Position numbers and translations under genes: made by a program. Below are positions 43,091 through 53,261 of a stretch of 64,000 nt of DNA, piece after piece. The notes below the pieces were generated by a model. The model was not told the origin of the DNA. It saw only the letters and a program-made list of their open reading frames with translations, and searched no databases. Origin of the DNA: Pontibacter fetidus (GTDB taxonomy: Bacteria > Bacteroidota > Bacteroidia > Cytophagales > Hymenobacteraceae); contig NZ_JAAEAA010000011.1 in assembly GCF_010119545.1 (NCBI RefSeq), positions 1 to 64,000 of the forward strand, in the 5' to 3' direction. Position 1 is the first letter of the stretch, and each line of letters begins with the position of its first letter.

Positions 43091-44194
43091 TTAGCTTTTA
43101 ATTTCTACGGGTTGCGTTTTGCCTAAAGTTGCGTTGCGAACAGAAACCTGCTGCGCCACAGCCTGGGCCAACTCTCTGAAAACACCGGAAGCCGGAGAAT
43201 CGTTCTGTAAAACCACCGGAGTTCCGGCATCCCCATTCTCGCGGATGCTTTGCACAAGCGGTATCTGACCTAAAAGTGGCACTTCGTATTTGTCTGCCAG
43301 TGCTTTACCGCCACCTTCGCCAAAAATATAATATTTATTTTCAGGAAGCTCGGCAGGCGTAAAATACGCCATATTTTCAACTACACCCAAAACCGGTACG
43401 TTGATCTGTGGCTGACGGAACATCTGTAAACCTTTCATGGCATCAGCCAGGGCTACTTTTTGTGGGGTAGTAACGATAACCGCACCTGTTACCGGCAGGG
43501 CCTGCACCATGGTTAAGTGAATGTCCGAAGTTCCCGGTGGAAGGTCGATCAGCAGGTAATCCAGGTCGCCCCAGTCTACATCCGAAATGAACTGCTTTAA
43601 CGCAGAGCTAGCCATTGGGCCTCTCCAGATAACAGCACCATCAGCAGGAGTCAGGAAACCGATCGACATCATTTTAACGCCGTACTTCTCGACAGGCACA
43701 ATGTAGTTTTTACCGTGGTCACCCTGTATCATGCGCGGACGCTCTTCTTCCACACCAAACATCGTTGGCATAGACGGTCCGAAAATATCCGCATCGATCA
43801 AACCAACACGTGCGCCGGTTTCAGCCAGGGCAATTGCCAGGTTAGAGGTAACCGTAGATTTACCTACACCGCCTTTACCGGATGCCACAGCAATAATATT
43901 CTTCACGCCGCCTACTACAGAAGCATTATCGGTGCGGGCAGTGGTAACGCGCGAGGTCATGTTCACGGTAACTTCTGCGTCTTTGTCCACCATCGTATGG
44001 ATGGCACGCACGCAGGCGTTACGGATCATATCTTTTAGAGGGCAGGCCGGAGTAGTAAGTATAACGGTGAAGCTTACATTTTTACCATCAACCTGCACGT
44101 CCTCCACCATGTTAAGCGTAACCAGGTCTTTGCCAAGATCCGGTTCCTCTACATAGCTGAGGGCTTTTAGTATATCTTCTTTTGTAATTGCCAT
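43091..44194 (-). CDS. Mrp/NBP35 family Fe-S cluster carrier ATPase
   Basis: A 367-residue P-loop ATPase. An N-terminal MIP18/DUF59 domain (about 1-85, MAITKEDILKALSYVEEPDL) is followed by the NTPase with the deviant Walker A ASGKGGVGKSTVTSNLA (about 105-121) and DYLLIDLPPGTSDIHLTMVQ. The CPxC motif usual in this family after VENMxYF is not present: the sequence reads VVENMAYFTPAELPENKYY. Similar variants occur in Bacteroidota. Co-directional with nifU. The start at 44194 removes 15 unconvincing codons. Confidence 0.9.
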   Translation of the reverse strand: MAITKEDILKALSYVEEPDLGKDLVTLNMVEDVQVDGKNVSFTVILTTPACPLKDMIRNACVRAIHTMVDKDAEVTVNMTSRVTTARTDNASVVGGVKNIIAVASGKGGVGKSTVTSNLAIALAETGARVGLIDADIFGPSMPTMFGVEEERPRMIQGDHGKNYIVPVEKYGVKMMSIGFLTPADGAVIWRGPMASSALKQFISDVDWGDLDYLLIDLPPGTSDIHLTMVQALPVTGAVIVTTPQKVALADAMKGLQMFRQPQINVPVLGVVENMAYFTPAELPENKYYIFGEGGGKALADKYEVPLLGQIPLVQSIRENGDAGTPVVLQNDSPASGVFRELAQAVAQQVSVRNATLGKTQPVEIKS

Positions 44195-44527
44195 AGTTGT
44201 AATATGAAGCTTGCGCTCAATTCTGCTGCAAAGATACAAACAAAATACAACAGATGCAGGCCGATGTAGCGATGATGTTTGTCACTTTTGAAACAGAAAA
44301 TTCAGGTTCGTGACTGAACAGGGAACTATCCTAAGCCTGGTGGGCAACTCAACTATGGAGGTTGAATTTGGTCCCATAGCTTAACTAATTACAAGTCAAA
44401 GCTGATAATGTTTAACCTGGCTGAGTTCTGCATCAAACTATAGTTCTGACAAATTTAAATTCACGCTGTAGCTCGTCCGAAATTCGAAGTATCTGTTATC
44501 TTTGTCATCCCGCAAAAGTGTAGTACC
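44195..44527. other. 333-base divergent spacer between mrp and dnaG
   Basis: No gene or strong palindrome was seen. It contains CAAAGATA at 44229-44236 (minus-strand TATCTTTG, possible mrp -7 box), TATCTTTG at 44497-44504 on the plus strand (possible dnaG -7 box, 24 bases before the start) and one AACTATAGTT. Neither box has a clear -33 TTG. Confidence 0.45.
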
Positions 44528-46435
44528 ATGTCCCTTATTCCGAAAGAAACCGTTGACCAGATTATTCTCCAGGCTGATATAGTGGAGGTGGTAGGCGATT
44601 ATGTTTCGCTGAAGAAGAAAGGGCAAAACATGTGGGCCTGTTGCCCTTTCCACCACGAAAAATCTCCATCGTTCTCTGTATCACCGGCTAAAGGCATTTA
44701 CAAGTGCTTTGGTTGCGGCAAGGCGGGTAACTCAGTGCAGTTTATTATGGATGTGGAAGGCGCCAGTTTTCCGGAAGCCTTAAAGCACCTTGCCAAAAAA
44801 TACGGCATAGAAGTACCAGAGGAAGAAACGCACGAATACAGCCAGGAGCAAAGCGAGCGCGACAGCCTGTTTATCGTTTCGGAGTTTGCGAATAAGCATT
44901 ACCAGCACAATTTATTTAACCACGAAGAAGGAAGTATAGGCCAGTCGTACCTGAAGCAACGGGGTATGAGCGCGGCAACTATAAAAAAGTTTGAGCTGGG
45001 CTATAGTGTAGAAGCCTGGAGTGACCTGACCGATGCCGCCCTAAAGGAAGGCTACAAACAACATTATTTAGAAGCTACTGGCCTAACTATAGTTAAAGAT
45101 GATAAGCGTTACGACCGTTTCCGGGCGCGTGTCATGTTCCCGATCCATAATGTGTCGGGTAGGGTGGTTGGTTTTGGTGCCAGAACGCTCAAATCAAACG
45201 ATAAAAAAAGCCCGAAATACCTTAACTCGCCAGAGTCTGAAATTTACCACAAGAGCAATGTGCTTTACGGTTTGTTTCAGGCCAAGCAGGCCATGCGCAT
45301 GCAGGACATGTGCTACCTGGTGGAGGGTTACCTGGATGTGATCTCGTTGCACCAGGGCGGCATCGAGAACGTGGTTTCGTCGTCTGGTACCTCGCTTACC
45401 GAAGGCCAGATAAAGCTGATTGCGCGCTATACGCATAATATTACGGTGTTGTATGATGGCGATGCGGCCGGTATAAAAGCCTCCTTGCGCGGTATTGATC
45501 TTATCCTGGAACAGGGCCTGAACGTGCAGGTAGTTACGTTTCCGGAAGGCGAGGATCCGGACTCTTATATTCAGAAAGTAGGCGACACGGCTTTTAAAGC
45601 CTATGTAAAAGCTAATGCTCAGGATTTTATTTCTTACAAATCGAGCATCTATGCCGAAGAAGCCAAAGGTAACCCGGTAAAGAAAGCCGAAGCAATACGT
45701 GAGATCGTAACTTCTATTTCAAAGATTCCGGATTCTATCAAGCGTTCGGTTTTCTTCCAGAGCACCAGCCTTATCTTCGATATCGATGAGCAGGTTCTGA
45801 TATCGGAATACAACAAAATGCACCTGCAGGAGCGCCAGCAACAACAAAAAGCCGGCAACCACGAAGCATACGCACCACAACCTATAGTACCGGAGCCTGA
45901 AAAGGAAGTACCGGAGTTGGAAGTGACCAAACGCTACGAACGCGAAATTGTGCGCATGATCCTGCATTATCCTGATCAGGAACTGGAAGACGGCATCACC
46001 ACCAGCCAGTACATGTTGGAGCAGCTTGATGATATTGAGTTTGTAACCCCGCTTTATATTCAGATCATTGATTTTGTAAAGGAGAGACTTAACAAAGGTG
46101 TACTTCCCACAGCAAACGATTTTATTACTTTTCCAAAGGAAGAGATCAGAACAGAATCGATTTCGCTGTTAGCGGAGCCCTACGAGCTTAGCCCGAACTG
46201 GGAAACGCACCATGTGTTTGTGCCCCGCGAAACTGACCTGTTACCGTATGGTGCTGAAAGAGCCGTAATGCGCCTGAAACGCAGAAATGCAGAACTGCTG
46301 CTGAAACAGGAAAGCGAAAAACTACGCCTGGTAACCGACCCTACCGAAGTGGACAGAGTGCTTAAGCTCATCATGAACTTAAGCTCATATTATAAACAGC
46401 TCGGCGACTTGCTTGGTATTGTTGTGAACAGGTAA
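44528..46435 (+). CDS. dnaG: DNA primase
   Basis: Makes RNA primers for DNA replication; 635 residues. The CHC2 zinc finger is CCPFHHEKSPSFSVSPAKG with Cys60/Cys63 (YKCFGCGKAG). The catalytic core contains the RFRARVMFPIHNVSGRVVGF region and the TOPRIM motifs YLVEGYLDVISLHQGG and TVLYDGDAAG. The C-terminal DnaB-interacting part (about 450-635) is divergent, as usual. The end of the protein is rich in charged residues. No rpsU or rpoD neighbour is present. Confidence 0.95.
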   Translation: MSLIPKETVDQIILQADIVEVVGDYVSLKKKGQNMWACCPFHHEKSPSFSVSPAKGIYKCFGCGKAGNSVQFIMDVEGASFPEALKHLAKKYGIEVPEEETHEYSQEQSERDSLFIVSEFANKHYQHNLFNHEEGSIGQSYLKQRGMSAATIKKFELGYSVEAWSDLTDAALKEGYKQHYLEATGLTIVKDDKRYDRFRARVMFPIHNVSGRVVGFGARTLKSNDKKSPKYLNSPESEIYHKSNVLYGLFQAKQAMRMQDMCYLVEGYLDVISLHQGGIENVVSSSGTSLTEGQIKLIARYTHNITVLYDGDAAGIKASLRGIDLILEQGLNVQVVTFPEGEDPDSYIQKVGDTAFKAYVKANAQDFISYKSSIYAEEAKGNPVKKAEAIREIVTSISKIPDSIKRSVFFQSTSLIFDIDEQVLISEYNKMHLQERQQQQKAGNHEAYAPQPIVPEPEKEVPELEVTKRYEREIVRMILHYPDQELEDGITTSQYMLEQLDDIEFVTPLYIQIIDFVKERLNKGVLPTANDFITFPKEEIRTESISLLAEPYELSPNWETHHVFVPRETDLLPYGAERAVMRLKRRNAELLLKQESEKLRLVTDPTEVDRVLKLIMNLSSYYKQLGDLLGIVVNR

Positions 46436-46437
46436 AA

Positions 46438-47364
46438 CTATAGTTGTTTTTTCAGTTTTCGTTTTATTCTGCTAAGTATAAATGCAGCTTTTATCTTCCG
46501 GTTTATACTTCCGAGCGGGTTGTATAGTATAGCCAGGCCCAGGTGTTTCAGAAATTTGGTGCCCAGCCTCTGTTCGGAATAAATAAGGCCTTCCGCCTGC
46601 AGTAGGTGTATTTCTGAAAGTAATTTATTCAGGTCTTTCTGTTCTGGTACCTTAATTCCGCTCACTTTCCTGCGAGCCACTGCCTTTTCAATGGCAAGCA
46701 ATCTATAATCTCTTGAACGCACATAGTTATCAAAACCTTGTGATACACCTTTTGGCCAGACACGGTAAAAGTATAAAGGCTCGGCTACGTATATGATGTC
46801 GCCTGTTTCCTCCAGTTTAAAGTATAAGTCTTTATCACTGGCCAGCTTAAACTCCGGGCTGAAACCAGTAGTCTTATCGTAAGCAGATCGCTTAAAGGTA
46901 GCAAAAGCCGAAACTTTATCATCTATCAGGTTCGAATTCATAATTGCTCCGGCTTCATTGCCGGCTACACAGTTCTTCAAGGTATGGTTGCACCTGTAAA
47001 GGTTCGTAAAAACGATACTAGCAGCAGGGTTTAACGCATGTGCTTGCATTATTTTTGCAATCGCTTCGGGATGTAAGGCATCATCGGGATCGCAAATACC
47101 CACAACCTTTCCAGTAGAATTTGTAACCCCCACGTGCTTGGCTGTGGGCTGGCCTTTATTCTCAGCAAAAGCTATAAAATTATACTTAGTCCTGTCCGGA
47201 ACTGTAGCTAAATACGATTCTATAGTTTGTAGCGAGTCATCTGTGGAGCCGTCGTCTACTATAACAACTTCCCAGTTGGTATAGGTTTGTTGTTCAATAG
47301 ATTGCAATGCCTGCCTTATGACAGTAGCATTATTGTAGTTGGCAACTATAACAGAGCATTTCAT
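46438..47364 (-). CDS. Glycosyltransferase family 2
   Basis: A 308-residue GT-A type transferase. It opens with KCSVIVANYNNATVIRQALQ and carries VVIVDDGSTDDSLQTIESYL, the GICDPDDALHPEAI metal-binding site, and a C-terminal basic region. No membrane segment is obvious. Acceptor and sugar unknown; cell-surface polysaccharide synthesis is likely. The stop is two bases from the convergent dnaG stop, with only an AACTATAG motif shared there. Start at 47364 chosen to match the family; 19 earlier in-frame codons are not. Confidence 0.88.
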   Translation of the reverse strand: MKCSVIVANYNNATVIRQALQSIEQQTYTNWEVVIVDDGSTDDSLQTIESYLATVPDRTKYNFIAFAENKGQPTAKHVGVTNSTGKVVGICDPDDALHPEAIAKIMQAHALNPAASIVFTNLYRCNHTLKNCVAGNEAGAIMNSNLIDDKVSAFATFKRSAYDKTTGFSPEFKLASDKDLYFKLEETGDIIYVAEPLYFYRVWPKGVSQGFDNYVRSRDYRLLAIEKAVARRKVSGIKVPEQKDLNKLLSEIHLLQAEGLIYSEQRLGTKFLKHLGLAILYNPLGSINRKIKAAFILSRIKRKLKKQL

Positions 47365-47449
47365 GGGTACAAGTATAGCACTGAAACGGTAAACCTGCGC
47401 AGCAACTATAAAAATTAGCATCTTTCCTTTAGAGAAGGCCTTTTCTTTC

Positions 47450-47457
47450 TACCTTTG
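47450..47457 (+). promoter_or_regulatory. Possible -7 box TACCTTTG for ribBA
   Basis: TACCTTTG fits TAnnTTTG and would give a leader of about 150 bases to ribBA. No FMN-riboswitch signature was recognised in that leader and no TTG at -33. Confidence 0.35.
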
Positions 47458-47615
47458 TTCAGTTTTCCGAATAGCTGCTTGGCAGGCTATAGTTTGGGGT
47501 GCATGGCTTTTGAACAATGCCCCGATTTTTATAGTTATGATAAGTAGAAGCAATAAGTTTTCAAAAAGCAGGGCCTGAGGCAGTTAACGCTGTGCTTTAT
47601 CCCGCAAAATATTTT

Positions 47616-48860
47616 ATGGAGAATACAAACACAGAACCTATAAAGCTCGATTCGATCGAGGATGCGATTGAGGACATCCGCCAGGGTAAAGTTATTATTG
47701 TGGTAGATGATGATGACCGCGAAAACGAAGGCGATTTTATCTGCGCTGCCGAGATGGTGACGCCCGAGATCATCAACTTTATGGCGACGCATGGCCGTGG
47801 TCTTATTTGTGCACCGCTTACCGAAGAGCGTTGCGAAGAACTTGGCCTGGAACTGATGGTTGGCCGTAACACTGCCCTGCACGCTACACCATTTACCGTG
47901 TCGGTAGACCTGATCGGGCATGGCTGCACAACAGGTATCTCAGCATCGGATAGAGCTAAGACCATACAGGCACTTGTAGACCCAAACACAGATCCGCACT
48001 CGCTTGGCAAACCGGGCCATATTTTCCCGCTTAAGGCAAAGAAAGAAGGTGTGTTACGCCGCGCCGGCCATACCGAAGCAGCTGTTGACCTTGCCCGCCT
48101 TGCCGGACTGGCGCCTGCCGGTGTACTGATCGAGATCATGAACGAAGATGGAACCATGGCCCGCCTGCCGGACCTGGTACACGTAGCCAAGCGCTTCGAC
48201 CTGAAGCTGGTTTCTATAAAAGACCTGATAGCCTATCGCCTGAAAAAAGAAAGCCTGATAGAGCGCGAAATTGCCGTGCAGTTGCCAACAGATTACGGTG
48301 ATTTTGACCTGTATGCTTTTACGCAGCGCAGCAATGGCGCTAAGCATCTGGCACTTGTAAAAGGCACCTGGGCAGAAGATGAGCCGGTGCTGGTACGTGT
48401 GCATTCGTCTTGCGTAACCGGCGATATTTTCGGGTCGTGCCGTTGCGATTGCGGACCACAGTTGCACGAGGCGATGCGCATGATAGAACGCGAAGGACAG
48501 GGTGTTATCGTTTACATGAACCAGGAAGGTCGTGGCATTGGCTTAATCAATAAACTGAAGGCGTATAAACTACAGGAGCAGGGCCGCGACACTGTGGAGG
48601 CAAACCTGGAACTCGGCTTTGGTATGGATGAGCGTGACTATGGCGTTGGTGCACAGATATTACGTGACCTGGGCATTACCAAAATGAAGTTAATCTCGAA
48701 CAACCCTAAAAAACGTACCGGCCTTATAGGTTACGGACTGGAAGTAGTGGCAAATGTTCCCATAGAGATAGCCCCTAATGAACACAACCAGAAATACCTG
48801 GCCACAAAACGCGACAAGTTGGGCCACGAAATATTGAAGAGCGCTATAGTTAACAGATAA
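47616..48860 (+). CDS. ribBA: Bifunctional DHBP synthase / GTP cyclohydrolase II
   Basis: Riboflavin synthesis enzyme of 414 residues with both entry reactions. The RibB half (about 1-205) has [32 protein letters not shown] and [18 protein letters not shown]. The RibA half has the zinc cysteines in [20 protein letters not shown] and the GTP site [15 protein letters not shown]. RibA makes the pyrimidine precursor from GTP; RibB makes the 4-carbon unit from ribulose 5-phosphate. The start at 47616 ([11 protein letters not shown]) is chosen over GTG/ATG codons upstream. A terminator follows. Confidence 0.95.
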   Translation: MENTNTEPIKLDSIEDAIEDIRQGKVIIVVDDDDRENEGDFICAAEMVTPEIINFMATHGRGLICAPLTEERCEELGLELMVGRNTALHATPFTVSVDLIGHGCTTGISASDRAKTIQALVDPNTDPHSLGKPGHIFPLKAKKEGVLRRAGHTEAAVDLARLAGLAPAGVLIEIMNEDGTMARLPDLVHVAKRFDLKLVSIKDLIAYRLKKESLIEREIAVQLPTDYGDFDLYAFTQRSNGAKHLALVKGTWAEDEPVLVRVHSSCVTGDIFGSCRCDCGPQLHEAMRMIEREGQGVIVYMNQEGRGIGLINKLKAYKLQEQGRDTVEANLELGFGMDERDYGVGAQILRDLGITKMKLISNNPKKRTGLIGYGLEVVANVPIEIAPNEHNQKYLATKRDKLGHEILKSAIVNR

Positions 48861-48887
48861 GCCGTTAATTATAAACAGATTATAGTG

Positions 48888-48920
48888 AAGCCAGTGTAGC
48901 AGTACACTGGCTTTTATTTT
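48888..48920 (+). terminator. Terminator after ribBA
   Basis: AAGCCAGTGTA pairs with TACACTGGCTT around a four-base loop, followed by TTATTTTTT. Confidence 0.88.
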
Positions 48921-49045
48921 TTGTGTGTTGCCTAAATAATTATATCATTTTTTAGAAAAGGTATACTTTTTAAAGCCGCTAAAGAGTTGTTAAAGTATAG
49001 AAAAAGGCAGTGTGTAGTTCCGGAACTGAAAATTAAGGACAGCCT

Positions 49046-49723
49046 ATGAAATGTTATCTATACTTTAAAAAAGTGCTGCTTGTAACTATAAGTTTGTTAT
49101 GTAGCCTAGCCTTACAAGCCCAGACAAGAGAAGAAATTGACATACAACAGTGGCCCAGAGGTTTGGTTACGCTGACCACCGGCGAGGTGGTGGAGGGGGC
49201 GGTTACCTTTTATCGGTCACAGGATATTATAACGGTGTTGCACGCTGATAGTACCTTAAGCTCTTTATCGCCGGTAAATGTAACGCAGTTCCTGGTTTCG
49301 GATGAATATAACAACCGCAAACACCTGTTTAAAAGTGTATACTGGGACCAGGGCCGTGAAAATTCAGACTTTAAGAAGCCTACTTTTTTTGAGGAGATAT
49401 TGCAGGGAAATGTTACGTTGCTTATGCGCGAAAGCTATAGCAGGCGCGGCCTGGACCCTTACCTGACCGAAATAAGAAATACCAACGCATACGACCCTTT
49501 AGGCATACCCATAGGAGGGCAGTTTGCTGACCAGATAAAGCCTGTGTTTTATGTAATGGAGCCCGAAGGCAAGGTGGTAACGCTACAAAAAGTGCGGAAG
49601 GATTTCCTGAATTACTGCGGCAAAAAAGCAACGATAATTAAAGATTTCGCCCGCAAACAAAAGCTTAGTTTCGAGCTACCACAAGACTTTATCGCAATCG
49701 TGCATTATTACAACACCCTATAG
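49046..49723 (+). CDS. Hypothetical secreted protein
   Basis: A 225-residue protein with a signal peptide (VLLVTISLLCSLALQAQ) and a beta-rich mature part that includes WPRGLVTLTTGEVVEGAVTF, a pattern seen in many small Bacteroidota envelope proteins. No domain recognised. Its 3' end overlaps the convergent ABC permease gene by six bases, so antisense interference between the two transcripts is possible. Confidence 0.78.
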   Translation: MKCYLYFKKVLLVTISLLCSLALQAQTREEIDIQQWPRGLVTLTTGEVVEGAVTFYRSQDIITVLHADSTLSSLSPVNVTQFLVSDEYNNRKHLFKSVYWDQGRENSDFKKPTFFEEILQGNVTLLMRESYSRRGLDPYLTEIRNTNAYDPLGIPIGGQFADQIKPVFYVMEPEGKVVTLQKVRKDFLNYCGKKATIIKDFARKQKLSFELPQDFIAIVHYYNTL

Positions 49724-50488
49724 GTCTCTGATTTTAAGCAGAAGATAAGTCAGCAGCAAAAACAGGCCAATATATAACAAACTTGGTAAGGCAGCCCATG
49801 CTGGCGAGAGTTGCTCTACTGGGGAGGTCAACTGGTCAAAAATTTCCTGGCCGGGCATAGGCGTCAGGCTGTCTAAAGCTTTCATCGGGAAATACTTATC
49901 CAGGGTGTCCGGCAGTTTAAAATGGATGAGTGGCTCTATAATTTTTGTGTAGGCAATAAAAGCGATAATAGCCAGGCCACTTTTACGAATAAGAAATGCA
50001 AAAAACATAGCCAGGCTCATGTAAGCCACAGCCTGCACAAAATAATACGAAAGGTAATCTACCTGGCTGAACATGGAGTTGATGGACTTGTCTGAACTAT
50101 AGAGCAGGCCAAAATATAAACCCAGCGCCAGCAAAAACACCGTACTGAAAACCGCAAGTGTAACTACCATATAAAATTTACTAAGCACCACTTCAGCCCT
50201 CGAAAGCCCGTCTATTACCTGTTGCCTTATAGTCCGGTAACTATACTCATCGGTTACCAGCACAATTACAAGTATACCCAATAGCAGGTTAAAGAAATGG
50301 GCGATGTAGGTCAGGCGCATCCAGAGGCCCGGAAACTGGTAAGTTTCGTTGCCAAGCGCTTTGCCATTTATCTCGACGCTGGTGCTGGAATAAAGAATAA
50401 GTAGCATAAGCAGCACATAAATACCCAGTATAACCCAAAACGTGCGGTAAGGTGCTATTTTACGAAACTCGGTGCGGAGTAAGTTCAT
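49718..50488 (-). CDS. ABC-2 type transporter permease
   Basis: A 256-residue membrane protein with about six hydrophobic segments, starting with TFWVILGIYVLLMLLILYSS after a short basic cytoplasmic N-terminus. The VTDEYSYRTIRQQVIDGLSR segment after the second helix is typical of NosY-like or ABC-2 permeases. It lies five bases after the ATPase gene and forms one exporter with it. Substrate unknown; similar Bacteroidota pairs are linked to antibiotic or lipid export. Confidence 0.85.
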   Translation of the reverse strand: MNLLRTEFRKIAPYRTFWVILGIYVLLMLLILYSSTSVEINGKALGNETYQFPGLWMRLTYIAHFFNLLLGILVIVLVTDEYSYRTIRQQVIDGLSRAEVVLSKFYMVVTLAVFSTVFLLALGLYFGLLYSSDKSINSMFSQVDYLSYYFVQAVAYMSLAMFFAFLIRKSGLAIIAFIAYTKIIEPLIHFKLPDTLDKYFPMKALDSLTPMPGQEIFDQLTSPVEQLSPAWAALPSLLYIGLFLLLTYLLLKIRDL

Positions 50489-50493
50489 CAGTA

Positions 50494-51384
50494 TTAGGAT
50501 TTGATAATCTCAAGAAACTGTTTTTCGAGGCTTTTGCGACGTGCTACCAACTGAGACAGCACAATGCCCTGCGCAAACATATCGCGGTTAAGGTCGGTGC
50601 TGCTGTAGCCTTCCTGCAGGGTTATAATCACATAGTCTTTTTCCTGGTTAAACTGGGCTACATAAGGCAGGCGCTCCAGCAGTTGTAATACCGGCGCCAA
50701 CTCATCAGCGCTAACTATAAGCTGCTCTTTTGCAGACAAAATATTACCTACCGGGCCGTTTGTTACCAGTTTGCCGGTGCGCAGTACGGCTACGTGTGTG
50801 CATACTTTTTCTACTTCATCCAGCAGGTGGCTGGCCAGTATGATGGTTTTACCCTGGTCGGCAATACGCAGGATCAGGTCGCGCACTTCGGCTATGCCCT
50901 GTGGGTCCAGGCCGTTGGTTGGTTCGTCCAGTACCAGCACTTCGGGGTCGTTTAGCAGGGCGGCAGCTAGGGCTAGCCGTTGCTTCATTCCCAGCGAAAA
51001 GCCTTTAAAGGTGGTGTTGCTGCGCGTGGCTAAGCCTACCAGGTCCAGTGTTTTGTTTATGTTGTGGTGGTCGGCGCCTTTAATATCGGCAATTACCTGC
51101 AGGTTGCGTTTGGCAGTAAGGTACGGGTAAAAATTTGGTGTTTCGAGCAGAGCCCCAATGCGGTGTTTGGTTGCTTTGCTTATACCTTCTCCAAACCACG
51201 AAAAGCTGCCACTACTTGGTCGTATCACATCCAGCACCATACCCAGGGTAGTTGTTTTTCCGCTGCCGTTGGGGCCCAGCAAACCATAAACGCTGCCTTC
51301 TTCTACCTGCAAGGTAAGTTGGTCTACAGCGGTCAGGCTGCCATATTTTTTCGAAAGGTTGTCTATACTTAAAACGATAGCCAC
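50494..51384 (-). CDS. ABC transporter ATP-binding protein
   Basis: ATPase of the ABC-2 exporter, 296 residues. Walker A GPNGSGKTTTLGM (about 36-48), signature FSLGMKQRLALAAALLNDPE, Walker B VLVLDEPTNGLDPQG and the H-loop ILASHLLDEVEKVCTH are all present. The extended C-terminal domain is typical of bacitracin or DrrA-type ATPases. First gene of a two-gene operon. Confidence 0.93.
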   Translation of the reverse strand: MAIVLSIDNLSKKYGSLTAVDQLTLQVEEGSVYGLLGPNGSGKTTTLGMVLDVIRPSSGSFSWFGEGISKATKHRIGALLETPNFYPYLTAKRNLQVIADIKGADHHNINKTLDLVGLATRSNTTFKGFSLGMKQRLALAAALLNDPEVLVLDEPTNGLDPQGIAEVRDLILRIADQGKTIILASHLLDEVEKVCTHVAVLRTGKLVTNGPVGNILSAKEQLIVSADELAPVLQLLERLPYVAQFNQEKDYVIITLQEGYSSTDLNRDMFAQGIVLSQLVARRKSLEKQFLEIIKS

Positions 51385-51677
51385 AAGTATACTTTTTAGT
51401 GAAAGCCCGGTTGCAGGCTAAACAAATATAGGTTTTTTGTTTTATAGTTGGTGTGCTGTTTTTGAGTGTTCTCATCTATAGTTTATTTCAGAGGAAAGCA
51501 AACAAAGAAGACATGGTGCATGATCACCCGGACCTGATCGGGTGTATCCTTTATAAAAAAGGATGAGTTTTAGCCTCCCGGTTTGCAGTAGCAGGCAAGT
51601 CTAAAGTGTTTTTACTATATTGTTTGCTTAACCTGCTGGTTGCAGGCTTTTTTTGCATTCACCTTTGTAAGCTTACC

Positions 51678-53159
51678 ATGAAAAAACTTTTACTCCTGCT
51701 GCTGTTAACAGCAGTTATAGTACCAACTATGGCCCAGCGTGCCGCCAACCCCGACTCGGCGGTTACCACTAAACAACAGGTAACTATAAAAGGGAAACGC
51801 ATTGCTTATAATGCCACTACCGGTATGCAGCCTGTCTGGGACGAGAACGGCAAAACGATTGCTGGCCTGTTTTACACCTATTATGAACGCTCGGATATAA
51901 AAGACCGCGCCACCCGCCCGCTGGTCATTTCGTTTAACGGCGGTCCTGGCTCAGCTTCGGTGTGGATGCACATTGCCTACACCGGCCCGCGTTTGCTAAA
52001 TATTGATGACGAAGGCTACCCGGTGCAACCATACGGCTACCGCGAAAACCCGGAATCGATTTTGGATGTGGCGGATATTGTGTATGTAAATCCGGTAAAT
52101 ACAGGTTACTCGCGCATGGCCGAGGGCGTGGATAAAGATAAAATGAAGGAGAAGTTCTTCGGGGTAAATGCCGATTTGAAATACCTAGCCGAATGGATAA
52201 ACACGTTTGTAACGCGCAAAGGCCGCTGGGCATCACCTAAATACCTGATAGGGGAGAGCTACGGAACAACGCGCGTTTCGGGCCTGGCACTGGAACTACA
52301 GAACTCTCACTGGATGTACCTGAACGGGGTGATCCTGGTATCGCCTACGGATTTAGGGATTGAGCGCAGCGGCCCGGTTGATGCAGCTTTGCGCCTGCCA
52401 TACTTTGCGGCAACTGCCTGGTATCATAAAAAACTGCCACAAGACCTGCAGCAAAAGGACCTGGATGTATTACTACCTGAAGTAGAAGCTTTTACTACCA
52501 ACCAGCTGATTCCGGCTATAGTGCAGGGTGGCTTTATAGAAGATACGCGTAAAAAAGAGATCGCTTCTAAAATGGCCCGCTATGCCGGCATCACCGAACA
52601 AAGTATTCTGAACTATAACCTGGATGTGCCTACCAACTTTTTCTGGAAAGAACTGCTACGCGGCGAGGGCTACACTGTTGGCCGCCTCGACTCGCGCTAC
52701 AAAGGCATAGACCGACAGGATGCCGGCGACCGCCCAGACTTTAACGCCGAACTAACTGCCTGGCTGCACGCTTTTACCCCAGCTATAAACATGTACCTGC
52801 GCGACGAACTGAAATACAAAACTGACCTGAAGTATAACATGTTCGGACCGGTACACCCCTGGAACCGCAGCAACGACCGCACAGGCGAAAACCTGCGACA
52901 GGCCATGGCCCAGAATCCGTACCTGCACGTGTTGTTCCAGGCCGGTTATTACGATGGCGCTACCGATTACTTTAACTCCAAATACAGCATGTGGCAATTA
53001 GACCCAAGCGGCAAACTGAAAAACCGCCTGGACTGGAAAGGCTACCGAAGCGGACACATGATGTACCTGCGCAAAGAAGACCTGGTAAAAAGCAACGACG
53101 ACCTGCGCGAGTTCATCAAGAAATCACTGCCAAAAGCTGGCCAACCGGCAAAGTATTAG
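51678..53159 (+). CDS. S10 family serine carboxypeptidase-like protein, secreted
   Basis: Exported alpha/beta hydrolase of 493 residues. A signal peptide (KKLLLLLLLTAVIVPTMAQ) is followed by the S10 signatures FNGGPGSASVWMH, the nucleophile loop LIGESYGTTR, and the likely Asp and His regions GYYDGATDYFNS and GYRSGHMMYL. It probably removes C-terminal amino acids from peptides outside the cytoplasm. The start at 51678 gives the signal peptide; a GTG at 51606 would add 24 residues and a second hydrophobic segment and is not preferred. Confidence 0.9.
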   Translation: MKKLLLLLLLTAVIVPTMAQRAANPDSAVTTKQQVTIKGKRIAYNATTGMQPVWDENGKTIAGLFYTYYERSDIKDRATRPLVISFNGGPGSASVWMHIAYTGPRLLNIDDEGYPVQPYGYRENPESILDVADIVYVNPVNTGYSRMAEGVDKDKMKEKFFGVNADLKYLAEWINTFVTRKGRWASPKYLIGESYGTTRVSGLALELQNSHWMYLNGVILVSPTDLGIERSGPVDAALRLPYFAATAWYHKKLPQDLQQKDLDVLLPEVEAFTTNQLIPAIVQGGFIEDTRKKEIASKMARYAGITEQSILNYNLDVPTNFFWKELLRGEGYTVGRLDSRYKGIDRQDAGDRPDFNAELTAWLHAFTPAINMYLRDELKYKTDLKYNMFGPVHPWNRSNDRTGENLRQAMAQNPYLHVLFQAGYYDGATDYFNSKYSMWQLDPSGKLKNRLDWKGYRSGHMMYLRKEDLVKSNDDLREFIKKSLPKAGQPAKY

Positions 53160-53261
53160 CAGGTAACATGTAACTATAGTTTGTCGAACTCTTATTAAGT
53201 AAATAACTCAAAAATCAGGACAATTAATCATTACTAACTATTCATTACTCATTAACCAACC

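Noticed and set aside
47458..47615. FMN riboswitch in the ribBA leader
   Set aside because: The conserved RFN segments were not found in the leader.
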